Source: Polychytrium aggregatum
Lineage: Eukaryota > Chytridiomycota > Chytridiomycetes > Polychytriales
Length of the DNA: 64,000 bases
NCBI RefSeq assembly: GCF_025602895.1
Contig: NW_026516264.1
Location: 62,001-126,000 of the forward strand
Direction: 5' to 3'
In this document: one piece after another, positions 46,161 through 56,244 of the stretch
Layout of the letters: every line of letters begins with the position of its first letter
How positions within the stretch are numbered: position 1 is the first letter of the stretch
Program-made: the position numbers and the translations under genes
The notes under the pieces: generated by a model
Databases searched by the model: none
The model's input: only the letters and a program-made list of their open reading frames with translations
What the model was told of the DNA's origin: nothing

Positions 46161-48033
46161 ATGACAAAAGAGTCCCGAAGAATCAGCGCCCTCATGACGC
46201 TGCCCGCAGCCGAGCCAGACTCGTACTTCGAGGAAACCGCGCCGCCAAGGACCCTGAGCGACCTCGAGGATAAAGTTGCCAAATTCATCCAGATCCATCG
46301 ACTGATCCCGGGCCGCAAAGTTGTCCTGGTCACCGTGAGTCCTTTTATTCATATGCCTCTTTGCGTTTGCTCTGGTCATGCTCGAGAATGAGCAGCGGGG
46401 CTGGAGAATGAATCGCTGGGCTGTGTCTGCGGATGAGTTCGCCAGAGCCTCGCCGCCAGCGACTCGATTTGAAAGTCAGGCGCCCCAGAACGGCCAGCGA
46501 GGCTGCAGCAAGCATCCAAGACGTGCGCTCGCCTCGATATCCAGCAGCGAGCTCTGCTGCGGAGCGGGCCGCCACGGAGCCGTCTCAAGCTAACCAGCAG
46601 CTTTTGTTTCCCGGCTGCACCAACGCAATTCCTTTCCCTCCCACCGTCTTGGCGCTGACCTCTTGGAACCCAACCCCAGTCTGGAGGAACCACGGTCCCG
46701 CTGGAGACCCAGACGGTGCGGTTCCTGGACAACTTCAGCGCCGGAACCCGAGGCGCAACCTCGGCCGAATATTTCCTTGCGGCCGGATACGCCGTTATCT
46801 TTTTCCACCGCCAGTTCAGTCTCCAGCCCTACAGCCGCCACTACTCGCACTCCACGAATTGTTTCCTGGACTTTATGGACGTCAATGAAAGCGGGGATTT
46901 GACTGGTATGCGGCACGGTCGGGTCGAGAGCATGTTGGCGTCGGCCACGACAGACGCTCGAATGCGTTTGCCTCTGTGTGCCAGCGCTCACCCCCGAATT
47001 TTACCGTTGATCCGCGCCGAGCGGACTCTCTTTCTCGTGCAATTTGTCTGTGTCGCTGAATGCATCGCCATCCGGCGACGCACCCGTGTGCCCCGATGCA
47101 TATCCATGTCATGTGCCGATTTCAGTCAACCACAAGTACACCAGCAAGATGAAGCAGGTTCTGATGCAGTACCGCAAGGCCAAAGAGGAATCGCTGCTGC
47201 TGATGATCAACTTTACAACCGTGCGCGAGTATCTGTTTGGGCTGAGGTCCATTACCCGTATCATGGCGCCGCTGCGACACAACGCCATGTTTTACCTGGC
47301 CGCTGCCGTCAGTGACTTTTTCATTCCGGAAAACAAGATGGTGTGTACCGGCATCTGTGCGATCAGCCCATAGTCCCGTGCAGTCAAGACGTGCACGCAG
47401 CTTCGCTGATGGGCCGGCTCAAGATACTGATTCCACGTTTCTCCCGGCCGGCCAGGTTGAGCACAAGATCCAGTCCAGCGGCGGCGGGCTATCTCTGGAG
47501 CTCGAGCAAGTGCCCAAGATCATTAGACCGCTCGTGAAGGAGTGGGCACCGGAAGGCTTCATCATCTCGTTCAAGGCAAGACCTGCATATATGCTTGGGA
47601 TAGAATGCAATGTCACAGCTTGGATCGGTCGCTGATTTGCTCGCTCGCCTGGGGCGACAAGCTGGCGAGCCTCGCTTGGCTCCGCGGTTCGGCCGTACGG
47701 GACCTTCACACCAAGCATCGATTCTGACATGCAGCATCGATCGATCGCTCTGCTTCTCCCAAATAGCTCGAAACCGACCCGTCGCTCTTGTCGGAAAAAG
47801 CCACCAAGTCGCTCAACACGTATGGTCACCAGGTCGTCATCGGAAACATCCTTACGACTCGCAAGCGGATCGTTACGCTGTTCTTCCGGCCCGAAGACGC
47901 ACCTGGGCCCCTGGACATTGTCATGAGCGATGAGGAGCTGAAGCAGGAGCAAGAGATCGAGATGAAGATCATTCCGGAGCTGGTCCACTGCCACGACGCG
48001 TGGATTACCAAATCGCAGGCTTTCTCGAATTGA
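46161..48033 (+). CDS. CAB2: Phosphopantothenate-cysteine ligase (PPCS)
   Basis: Join 46161-46334, 46680-46905, 47126-47340, 47456-47575, 47767-48033; phases close, 333 residues. This enzyme joins 4'-phosphopantothenate to cysteine, the second step of coenzyme A synthesis from pantothenate, in the cytosol as a dimer; eukaryotic forms use ATP. Motifs: [20 protein letters not shown] and [18 protein letters not shown] at the N-terminal nucleotide-binding fold, [46 protein letters not shown] and [17 protein letters not shown]. The fourth intron begins GCAAGA instead of GT: the donor lies after SFK and the next exon starts LETDP, so a GC-AG intron is the only join that gives the family sequence. 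Confidence 0.93.
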
Positions 48034-48428
48034 ACATGCGCCGCGACCAGATTCGATGAACCGCCAGCAATGAATTGCCATCGCGGGGTTGCATACCGCT
48101 GGCGAAACTAAAAAGTTGGTGATACAACACTAGATTATGTCCGAGTCCGATACGCCGCCTCTGCCGGGCAGCGCTGATCCGCAAAAGCGAAACTGTGAGC
48201 TGAGCACGAGCAGTGGCGATGGATGCCCGTCAAAACTGTCGACAGATTGAGGGGGAGGGGGGCGGATCTGCCAACCCATGGGGCGATATGGATACATGAT
48301 GTGATGGGAGAGGCAACGACCGAGTGAGCCGAATGAGCCGAGTGAGCCGAGTGAACCGAGCGCGAGTGTGGGCGGGCCCGATCGCTGACTCGGTATCACC
48401 CTGTCGCAAGCCAAATAGATTCGTCTGT
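48034..48428. other. Convergent intergenic, 0.4 kb
   Basis: No gene seen. A short GAGCCGAGT-type tandem repeat lies at about 48322-48360. Confidence 0.5.
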
Positions 48429-48995
48429 TCAGGGTGGTCCTTGGCGCTTCTCGATCTCGATGACCGTTTCCAGGGGCATCTCATGAAACTTGACCGAAAA
48501 TGCAGCCCGCCCGTCTGCAGCCCCGATGGCAAGTCGAGCCTCGCGGTTGAATGTCTTGCGGTATCCGCCAAGGTCCCAGACCAGATCGGGATGGCGTGAA
48601 TGCACAAAGTCGTCCAAGCTGCCTGGAACCACAAACTCGGCGTGTTCAAGGCCAGAGGAATATGCGGACCCGGCCTTTGGCGCTGGGATCTCGATGACAT
48701 CGACAAGCCGCTCGCCAGCCAAGATGGCAGTCTTCAGCTTGAAGGTGGCAATGCTGCGTCCCCCGACGATGGATTCGACCAGCAGAGTGGCGATGGGAGG
48801 CAGCAGGTCCCAGACGAGCCTGGTATACTCTTGTGGTGTTGAGGTGCGCAGGCAGACATGGTCCAGAAACAGCGACGGAAGTTCAGGCACCAGCGGGGTG
48901 ATCCGAGTCTCGATCGTGGCAATAAAGGCGGGCACCTCCTTGACGAGATAACGCTGGAGCTCGTCGGGGGTGGTCCAGATCCGACAGAGCTCCAT
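48429..48995 (-). CDS. YecM-like protein (VOC-fold family)
   Basis: Single exon, 188 residues from ATG 48995; YecM proteins of enterobacteria are about the same length. Family-like features: FLDHVCLRTSTPQEYTRLV near residues 38-57, ESIVGGRSIATFKL, VDVIEIPAPKAGSAYSSGLE followed by HAEFVV, and HPDLVWDLGGYRKTFN. The fold belongs to the glyoxalase/VOC superfamily and conserved His and Glu residues (HVCLR, IEIP, EHAEF) could bind a metal; the reaction is unknown. The gene is divergent from ribosomal protein eL8, 327 bases apart. An in-frame upstream extension to about 49199 exists but carries no conserved sequence. Intronless structure and a mainly bacterial family hint at horizontal acquisition, which a tree would have to show. 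Confidence 0.75.
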   Translation of the reverse strand: MELCRIWTTPDELQRYLVKEVPAFIATIETRITPLVPELPSLFLDHVCLRTSTPQEYTRLVWDLLPPIATLLVESIVGGRSIATFKLKTAILAGERLVDVIEIPAPKAGSAYSSGLEHAEFVVPGSLDDFVHSRHPDLVWDLGGYRKTFNREARLAIGAADGRAAFSVKFHEMPLETVIEIEKRQGPP

Positions 48996-49321
48996 GGCGG
49001 ACAGGGAGACCTGGGATGCTGAGCGGGCTTGCTGCGACCGGATCGATGCGATCAGCGGGCGATCGGCGGGTGAGATGTGGGTGAGATGCGAGATCGGGCC
49101 GACCTGGTGGTGCAAGGGTGTGACGGGATCGCTCCTGGTCTGGACTGCCACAGTGCTGACGTCACGTACTGCGCCACGTTGACTAAGCGCCTGTGCCACA
49201 CGCGCTTTTTTTCACGCAGACGGGCCGTGAATAAAAGGCAAGTGGCGACTGGCGCCTGTTTGCATCTCCCTCTCTCCTCTCTTCGATCTTGGACACCGAC
49301 TCCGAGTGAAGCCACATCACC
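48996..49321. promoter_or_regulatory. Divergent promoter with CRE-type palindrome
   Basis: Shared by the YecM-like gene and eL8. It contains TGACGTCA at 49157-49164 overlapping ACGTACT-N3-CCACGTTG (49164-49181). TGACGTCA is the consensus of CREB/ATF-type bZIP factors. A pyrimidine-rich stretch (49264-49282) precedes the eL8 start, as is common for ribosomal protein transcripts. Confidence 0.5.
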
Positions 49322-50826
49322 ATGGTAAGCCGACGCCTGCAACGGATTGTCTGCGATGCACGCTGGACTCGCCCACGGCTCGTCTGCGCTACAGACTGAG
49401 TCTGCGGCTCTTGGGGCACACTGCTGCCGATTTTCGGCTGTATGGCAGACACGACAAGCAGCCTCGTCGCTCGCTGTCGCTGCCTGGCCTCTCTGCAGAC
49501 GACCATGTGTGTCGCTGCGACAAGAGAGTCTTGATGCAACTCCGCGCAGTCTCGGCTGCACCAGTCTGGGTACGGCCAGCGATCGCTGCGAGCGTATCCG
49601 CGTCAGGTGCAGTCGACTGGCTGCGTGGGGCACTCAAGACACCCTCGGTTGATCTCCATTGCGGTGTGATCCGGCGCTGGTTTGGAGGTGGACAGACAGG
49701 CAGCACTTGCCTCGTCACCGTGTTCCAGACCAACGCCGTACGCCTGCATGCGGCAAGCAACGAGGGTGGCCGACCTTTCCCGACCTCTGTGCGGGCCGTA
49801 GGAGCTCTGGCGATGCCTCTGCTTGCGCACTGGCACCGACAACTCCAATGACATGGACCTGGCCCACTCATCTGCAACTGCCTGCCTGCACATCTGGTTG
49901 CGTCCCCCTCGTGTGCTCTATACAGCCCAAGGCCAAGACTACCACCAAGAAGGTTGCCCCCGCTCCCTATGGCACCAAGCCCAAGGCTGCCAAGGCCGCC
50001 AAGAGCCCTCTCATTGAGAAGAAGCCCCGCAGCTTCGTCATCGGCCAGGACATCCAGCCCGTCCGCAACCTCTCGCGCTTCGTCAAGTGGCCCGAGTACG
50101 TCCGCCTGCAGCGCCAAAAGGCCGTTCTCCGCCAGCGTCTCAAGGTCCCCCCTGCCATCAACCAGTTCTCCAAGACTGCTGACAAGAACACTGGTAAGCA
50201 CCACCGGCTGCACAATGTCAGACGGGATGATATCTCCCTTGCTCCCTGCGCATGCTGTACCCAGCGCCATCCTAACGCAGCACCCCCCTACAGCCACCCA
50301 GCTGTTCAAGCTCCTCAACAAGTACCGCCCCGAGACCAAGCAGGAGAAGAAGGTTCGTCTGACTGCCGCTGCCGAGGCTGCTGCCAACGGTAACAAGGTC
50401 GACCAGGGCAAGAAGCCCGTCTTTGTCAAGTACGGCATCAACCACATCACCGCCCTTGTCGAGTCCAAGAAGGCCTCGCTCGTTGTCATTGCCGACGACG
50501 TCGACCCCATTGAGATCGTCATCTGGCTCCCCGCCCTCTGCCGCAAGATGGGTGTCCCGTACGCCATCGTCAAGTCCAAGTCCAGACTCGGCACCGTCGT
50601 CCACAAGAAGACCGCCACTGCTCTGGCCATTGTCGATGTCCGCCCCGAGGACAAGCAGGACCTTGCCGCCGTCGTCAGCGCCGTCAAGACCAACTTCAAC
50701 GACAAGTTCGAGGATGCTCGCCGTCACTGGGGTGGTGGTATCATGGGAACCAAGTCCCAGCACAAGACTGCTCTCCGCCTCAAGAAGGCCGGCGAGAAGA
50801 TTGTTCCCCAGGCTCAGGACGAGTAA
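49322..50826 (+). CDS. RPL8: Large ribosomal subunit protein eL8 (L7a/Rpl8)
   Basis: Join 49322-49324, 49926-50193, 50294-50826; 267 residues, phases close. The first coding exon is only the ATG, followed directly by GTAAGC; the second exon begins [10 protein letters not shown]. Family motifs: [63 protein letters not shown], and the L7Ae RNA-binding core [52 protein letters not shown]. It is a cytosolic 60S protein that binds 25S rRNA. Strong codon bias (C/G-ending codons, AAG Lys) fits high expression. The first intron is unusually long (601 bases) for this window; I looked for box C/D snoRNA motifs in it and saw no convincing pair. Confidence 0.97.
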
Positions 50827-51317
50827 GCAGCGGCCCCCGCTGTGATGTATCTTTTGAATAAAGAGAGCCATCGGTATCATCCAACCAGCTCGCTCTGTGT
50901 TCTGTCTCAGTCCGCGTGGCATCCTCCGTCGCGGGATGCGTTTCCCCTGTAAATATATTGTATAACACATCTCGAGTCAGGGTTCTTGTCCTCAACACTC
51001 ACCGCTCCCATACTTCCCGACGCTGATCGCCGATCGCCGATCGCCACAACCTCAGTGTGTTGTGCTAGCCGCCAATCAGCCCAGAGGATCGAATGCTTGT
51101 GTGACTATTGCCGCTCTGGCATCACCAGCCGTCCTGGCTTCGCGCAATGAAAAATTCATATGCGCAGCCACCCAGTCCGCTGCACAGAGCTCTTTTTTCG
51201 CCATGACCGATCGGTCTCTCACCTTTTGCTTTTTCTTCTGGTCGTGGTCATCCAACTGGCTCCGGTACGCTCTCGTCGAACGATTCGCCGCCCCAGGGAC
51301 ACTACCGAGCAGCCACA
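50827..51317. other. Intergenic, 0.49 kb
   Basis: 3' UTR of eL8, including an AATAAA signal at about 50857-50862, and the 5' region of uL30m. No gene seen. Confidence 0.5.
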
Positions 51318-51932
51318 ATGCAGTCTGCCGGTTCAGCATTCCGATCGTGCCTTCGCCAGGTTCAGAGCCGGTCCTTCTCGGTCTCCACGGCCTGCCAACT
51401 GCCCCGCAACGTCAAGCACCTGAATCTCCAGCCCCGCATCCCCAGCGAGGACCAGCTCCTGCGTCCCACGTCCGAAAAGATCCAGTACCCCTTCTACCCG
51501 CCTCCGAGACAGCGCACGCCCGAAGAGCAGCTTGAGCAGAGGCGCCTGCCGAAGCGAACGCTCGCCGAGATCCGCGGAGCACCCCTGCCGACCAGCTTCA
51601 AGTATGCCGCCGAGGAGCTCGCGCACCAGAACCCAGAACCCATTACCGACATCGGCCACTACAACTACAAGTACTACCAGGTCTCCCTCGAGCGAGGTCT
51701 CATCGGCCTCTCCAAGAAAACTCGGGACTTTGTTCGTGCGCTGGGTCTGCGACATCGGCACCACGTCGTCTGGCTCCGGGTGGGTCCGCGATCGGCCGGT
51801 GCGATCCTCAAGATCCGCGAGCTCCTCAAGGTCGACCTTGTGAACGAGATCCCGAAGCGGGTTAAGGCTCCGTCTGGATACAAGAAGCTCGGAAACATCA
51901 TCGGATCGCTTCAGGGCATCCATGGTCTGTGA
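51318..51932 (+). CDS. MRPL33: Mitochondrial ribosomal protein uL30m
   Basis: Single exon, 204 residues. The N-terminus (MQSAGSAFRSCLRQVQSRSF) is Arg/Ser-rich without acids, as in mitochondrial targeting peptides. The L30 domain lies at about residues 118-175: YYQVSLERGLIGLSKKTRDF, VRALGLRHRHHVVWLRVGPR, SAGAILKIRELLKVDLVNE. It is part of the mitochondrial 54S subunit. Longer than yeast Mrpl33 (about 86 residues) because of N- and C-terminal extensions, as in other fungi with the longer form. Confidence 0.92.
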   Translation: MQSAGSAFRSCLRQVQSRSFSVSTACQLPRNVKHLNLQPRIPSEDQLLRPTSEKIQYPFYPPPRQRTPEEQLEQRRLPKRTLAEIRGAPLPTSFKYAAEELAHQNPEPITDIGHYNYKYYQVSLERGLIGLSKKTRDFVRALGLRHRHHVVWLRVGPRSAGAILKIRELLKVDLVNEIPKRVKAPSGYKKLGNIIGSLQGIHGL

Positions 51933-52014
51933 TGAGACCGCACTTTGAGCTGTGCTCTGTCGCTGCAAGCAGGCGGAATCATACGCCGCTCCCCAATCCT
52001 ATGGCCCTCCATGC

Positions 52015-52085
52015 CATCGTGGCAGCATCGTGGCAGCATCGTGGCAGCATCGTGGCAGCATCGTGGCAGCATCGTGGCAGCATCG
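52015..52085. repeat. 11-bp minisatellite GGCAGCATCGT, about 6.5 copies
   Basis: Perfect head-to-tail copies just downstream of the uL30m gene. Confidence 0.95.
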
Positions 52086-52396
52086 GTATACCGCTCCTCC
52101 CCACGTTGCTCTCCTCCTCATCTGGAGCTGCACACGTCGCACCGACCACAATACACATGCATTTCCACGATTCTTGAGGCTTTGGATATCCGTACAGTCG
52201 ATGCTGTGGCAGTATTATCGCTCGTAGCGTTTATTGCGTCTGCTACTCACACCCACCCTCGATATTGTAAACCGCAGCTGCTTACACAGACAGCCGAAAA
52301 GGCCCAATCCACTGGGCCCAGCTTGGCTGGCTGGTAAATGGCTATCCCATGTTCCCGTTGCCTGGCACCGGCTCCCTTGGCCACAATCGAACACGC

Positions 52397-55300
52397 TCAC
52401 ATCGGATGGTCTTGGCCGTCGTCGATCTGGCTGACTGGTCCCATCATGGTGAACTCGAGCTCGTCCTGATTGGCTCGTCGGAAAGAAGGCTGCTTGAATG
52501 CCGCCGAGATAAGAGCTCCGGGTCGTCGAATGGATGGCGATCGGCTCACAGCCGGTGATGAGGTCAGGAGACTCAGTTTGTGCGGCTCGCCGATGGAGCG
52601 TGCTCGGCTGCGGCCCTGTGGGCCTGTCGATGGGATTCCCAGCTGGCCTGCTTGACCAGAGCCTTGCCGATCATCCGGTCGCGCTGGCGCAAAGGGGTCG
52701 ACTTCGTCGGCGGAGGAGCTGCCGGATTCAATTGAGAGCGGCCGGTTGTTGCTACTCCTTGGCACTTGCGGCGAATGCGGAGCAGTGCCAGCCTCGGCCC
52801 TGAGAGGGCCGTCCAAGAGGAAGCTGCTCGAGGTCTCCGACGGCAGCAGCGGCAGCGCTGTTTCTGAAGGCTGGGCATTAGCGGGAGTCATTGATTTGGC
52901 CTTGGCCTTGCGTCTCGTGGCCACATACGGCGAGCTGACAAACTCGTCTGGCGGAAGAGCACTCGGTGTGGTTGGCGTGCGATCCAGGGTCGACGGTGCC
53001 GTCGGCGACCGCTCATGGCCGGGTCGCTCGCCAGTAGTATAGAGCGGCGGAGGTGCAGGTACAGGTGACATGGGGTATGCGTTTCGGGCCGATCGATTGG
53101 AATCGGGCTGCGGCGAGGGAGGCACGGCAGTCTTTGCGGCTTCGTAGATGGCAACGAACTTTGGAGTGGTTTCGGATGCTGGCGCCGCGGCCTGTCTTGG
53201 AGTCGCCATCGGCATAGGCATAGGCATAGGCATACCCATAGACGTCGATGCTACTGCAGAAGGAGCCCGAGCACTCGCGGGCTCTCCAGAAATCGCTGAG
53301 ACCATCCCGATCTCGCGTTTCTTGTGGAGGTACTTCATCCTGAGGGCCACGTTGTGGACGAGAGCGGATTGCGGGGACACCACCCGAAGTTGATGCACAG
53401 TGCCATCTCGCATGTAGTGGAAAACCACTGTGTCAGGAGAGTATTTCCATTTGAGGTCGTTGACGGACTCGACCAGGACATATTTCTGGCCAACCCAGAA
53501 GAAATACAAATCCGTGAGTATTCCAGGAGTGCTCCTTCTCGTGGAAGCGGCCTGTTTTCACAAATGACCTCGGCAGACGCTGGTGTGGACAGGCGGATGC
53601 AGATCATACCGATTTGTCCTTGTCAATGACGACCAGATGCTCAGACGATATCCCAATGAGCCATCTCTGGATTCGGAACTCGAAAAAGCCAAACGGTGGT
53701 ACTTCCTGGGAAACCGGGAAGAACGCACAGCCGTATGCCGGCCATTTGCGCACCACTGCCAAGTACCTGAGCGGGTCCCATCAGCAGGGGGGCATGGCGG
53801 ATGTCGTTAGAATAGACTCGAGCAATTTAGTGACGCTCCAGCAACTGCCCATGAAGGTCGCTGGCAAAGTCGCCCTTGATTCAGTGTTCCCACAGCCGAC
53901 TGCAATCTGCTGCTACCAGAGTATCTGCTGTGCTTACTTGAGCTGGCCATCCATGACGGAGTTTCCTTTGTGCTTGGCGTATTCGGTGCCGATATGCGCC
54001 TCCCACTTGGAGTGGCCCATGGCTCGGTGATGTTGGAACGGAATGATTTGCTTCCAAGTGTCATTTTGGCTTTTGTAGGAGCAAGCGATATCATCGAGAG
54101 AGTGGTCAACGTGTCGGTGTGCATCTGGTGCCGCTTGCTCGTTGCGAGTTTATGCCGTGCTCGTTGCAAGTTTATGCGCTGTTCGCAGCCGGCGATGACC
54201 TACGTCAGATATCCATACGGGTGGCGCTCAGGATCAGAGTCGCCCTGCATAATCTGTAGCTGGATACCGGCCAACTGAATTGCCTCTTGCACGGTGCACG
54301 GGAATCGGCCTGTCAGGACGTTCCGTTTAGCCTATTGACGGCCGGAAGCAGCAGTTACGAGACCAGCGATATGCACCCGTCAGTGATTTCCGGTATCAAG
54401 ACTTGTTGGCCGAGTTAGTTGAGCAACATGTCACTCGACAGCAATTCTTGACAATGAGACAGAACAGAAACCCACTGCTCTTGCTACGCTTGGATAAATA
54501 GGCTCCCGTGTGATCTTGGCCCCGTGTGATCTTGCTCCTATACGATCTTGCGCCCCCACAGACATCCTACCTCGCCATAGAGTAGTCGAATACACGCTTC
54601 CTCCGTCACAGTCGACTCGATCTGCTTGGTGATGCTGATCTCTCGTCGATAGACAAACCAGTGACGATTGATCGGATGCTGCGGGACGCCACATTCCGGG
54701 TAGTGTGTGTATTTCTCCGTCCTGGCCAAGGCAACAGATTCGAAACGCGACCATCAGCGATCAGGGGTTTCAGACAGAATAGGCTTTGACCAAGCCGCCA
54801 ATCGGCGTACCACATCGTCCACCGGAACATCAGTTCAAATATGTCCATCTTGGGGCGGAGCTGTAGCTCTGTTCGATGCGGGATTTCGTTCCAGTCCATC
54901 ATTAATCTGAGGTTGCACGGCGAATGGCTGATTCTTCGGGAGCGAGTCTGCTCACGGGGGGAGGGCTCGCCATATCGACTCTCCGGTATTGGAGTGAAAT
55001 CGCTCACCTAAATCGCGGCCGACTACCCACAGTCCGAAAAGCGACTTGTTTTCCGGAGATATGTTCACTCGGGCGGCGACGGCATCCAATATCATCTGCA
55101 CGTAGAGGGTTTGGTCTTGCTCAGGCGTCGTGGAAGTGCCCAAAGGCAATGATGATGGTCGGTGGAAAGTCAGCACAGACGGCATCGGACTCGCATCCGC
55201 CGCTGTGGAAGACCAGGCCAAGTCGACGCGGATGTGCTTGCCATAGACGTGCATTCGTACCAGACCCGGCTCGGCCTCTCAGGGGACCGCCAGATGCAGA

Positions 55301-55555
55301 TTCCGACGCGATATCGCCACCCCTGCACTTACCCCCTGGGAACTTGGTGATATAGTCATGTTCGCTGTCGCCGTCCATAATCCGTACTCGCACGGTGACA
55401 AAGGCGATGACGCCGCCAGGTAGAGTGTGTCTCTGGAGCGGCGGTCTCCACTCTGCGGCTGCACCTTGGGAGCCTTGGGCAGATGCGCCCGCACCATCAG
55501 GCGAGAGCTCGACGGCCTGGTTCGTCGGCTGGCGTCGAGTGTTTGGGGACGACAT
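52397..55555 (-). CDS. FERM-domain protein with disordered C-terminal tail
   Basis: Complement of 52397-53551, 53610-53766, 53938-54069, 54204-54331, 54571-54721, 54811-54868, 55008-55277, 55333-55555; all phases close, 757 residues. F1 lobe: MILDAVAARVNISPENKSLF then GLWVVGRDLELQLRPKMDIF. F2 lobe: HWFVYRREI, EEACIRLLYGE, RNVLTGRFPCTVQEAIQLAG, IQLQIMQGDSDPERHPYGYL. F3 lobe: VVRKWPAYGCAFFPV, WLIGISSEHLVVIDKD, VGQKYVLVESVNDLKWKYSP, HNVALRMKYL. FERM modules link membrane lipids or receptor tails to the cytoskeleton. The last 300 residues are Pro/Ser-rich with (MP)n from a GGCATA repeat near 53205-53235. Which FERM subgroup it belongs to (talin-like, KRIT1/FRMD8-like, MyTH4-FERM) I cannot say; no MyTH4, talin rod or kinase part is present. 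Confidence 0.82.
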
Positions 55556-56244
55556 GAGGGTAGCGGCGTCAAGCCTCGTCTTTCTGGCTGTGGGGGGGCT
55601 TGTTTTGGCCCCTGCGAAGGTCAGAGCTGGTCGGCAATCAGCAATCTTGTGGCCCAAGCCGGCCGTTTGCTGTCGAGAGTCAAGCGAGTCAGCCGTGAAC
55701 CCCTGGGCTGCCAATACACCTCGATCGCCCGTGCGAATCAACGCTCGGATCACCTCTGGCTTCTTGTTGGCTGCGATTTGGGTTTGGTCAGTGACGTCTA
55801 CTCTAAATTTCCCCAGCCCAGGATCGCTCTTGCCTGGTACGCAAGCAGCAGTGGCAATCGCATCTTTGAGACAGGATCCCGCCGTTCTCACCGGTTCCTT
55901 CGATACTCCCACGCACGCCATCCGTATCCGTCGTATCCATCGTATTTATCGGCCTTACGCGGATCGGCTCCATCCTCAACACTATCACCTGCTTCATCAG
56001 CCGCCCCATTTGTTGCTCCATATTCTGCACGCTGCTCCCTCGGCGGCTTCCCTCGTGCAGGATAGCCGTTTAGTCTTCCGTATCTGCCAATCGCTTCGTT
56101 CTCACCGACACATCGCCCGTGTCAATCTGCTCCCCGCCCCCTCCTATATACACCTCCCATTCCAGCCCATCGCTCTTTGAATCTCACGAACCCATTTATG
56201 AAGTCACTCGCCGTGGTGGCTCGACACTAGCCTACACAACGAAC
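55556..56244. promoter_or_regulatory. Divergent promoter region: FERM and adenylyl cyclase genes
   Basis: 0.69 kb between opposite start codons. Both frames of the flanking genes stay open for some distance into it, so either start could be further upstream. No separate gene seen. Confidence 0.4.

Noticed and set aside
49325-49925. Box C/D snoRNA in the first intron of eL8
   Set aside because: No convincing C box followed at suitable distance by a D box with terminal stem could be seen by eye.
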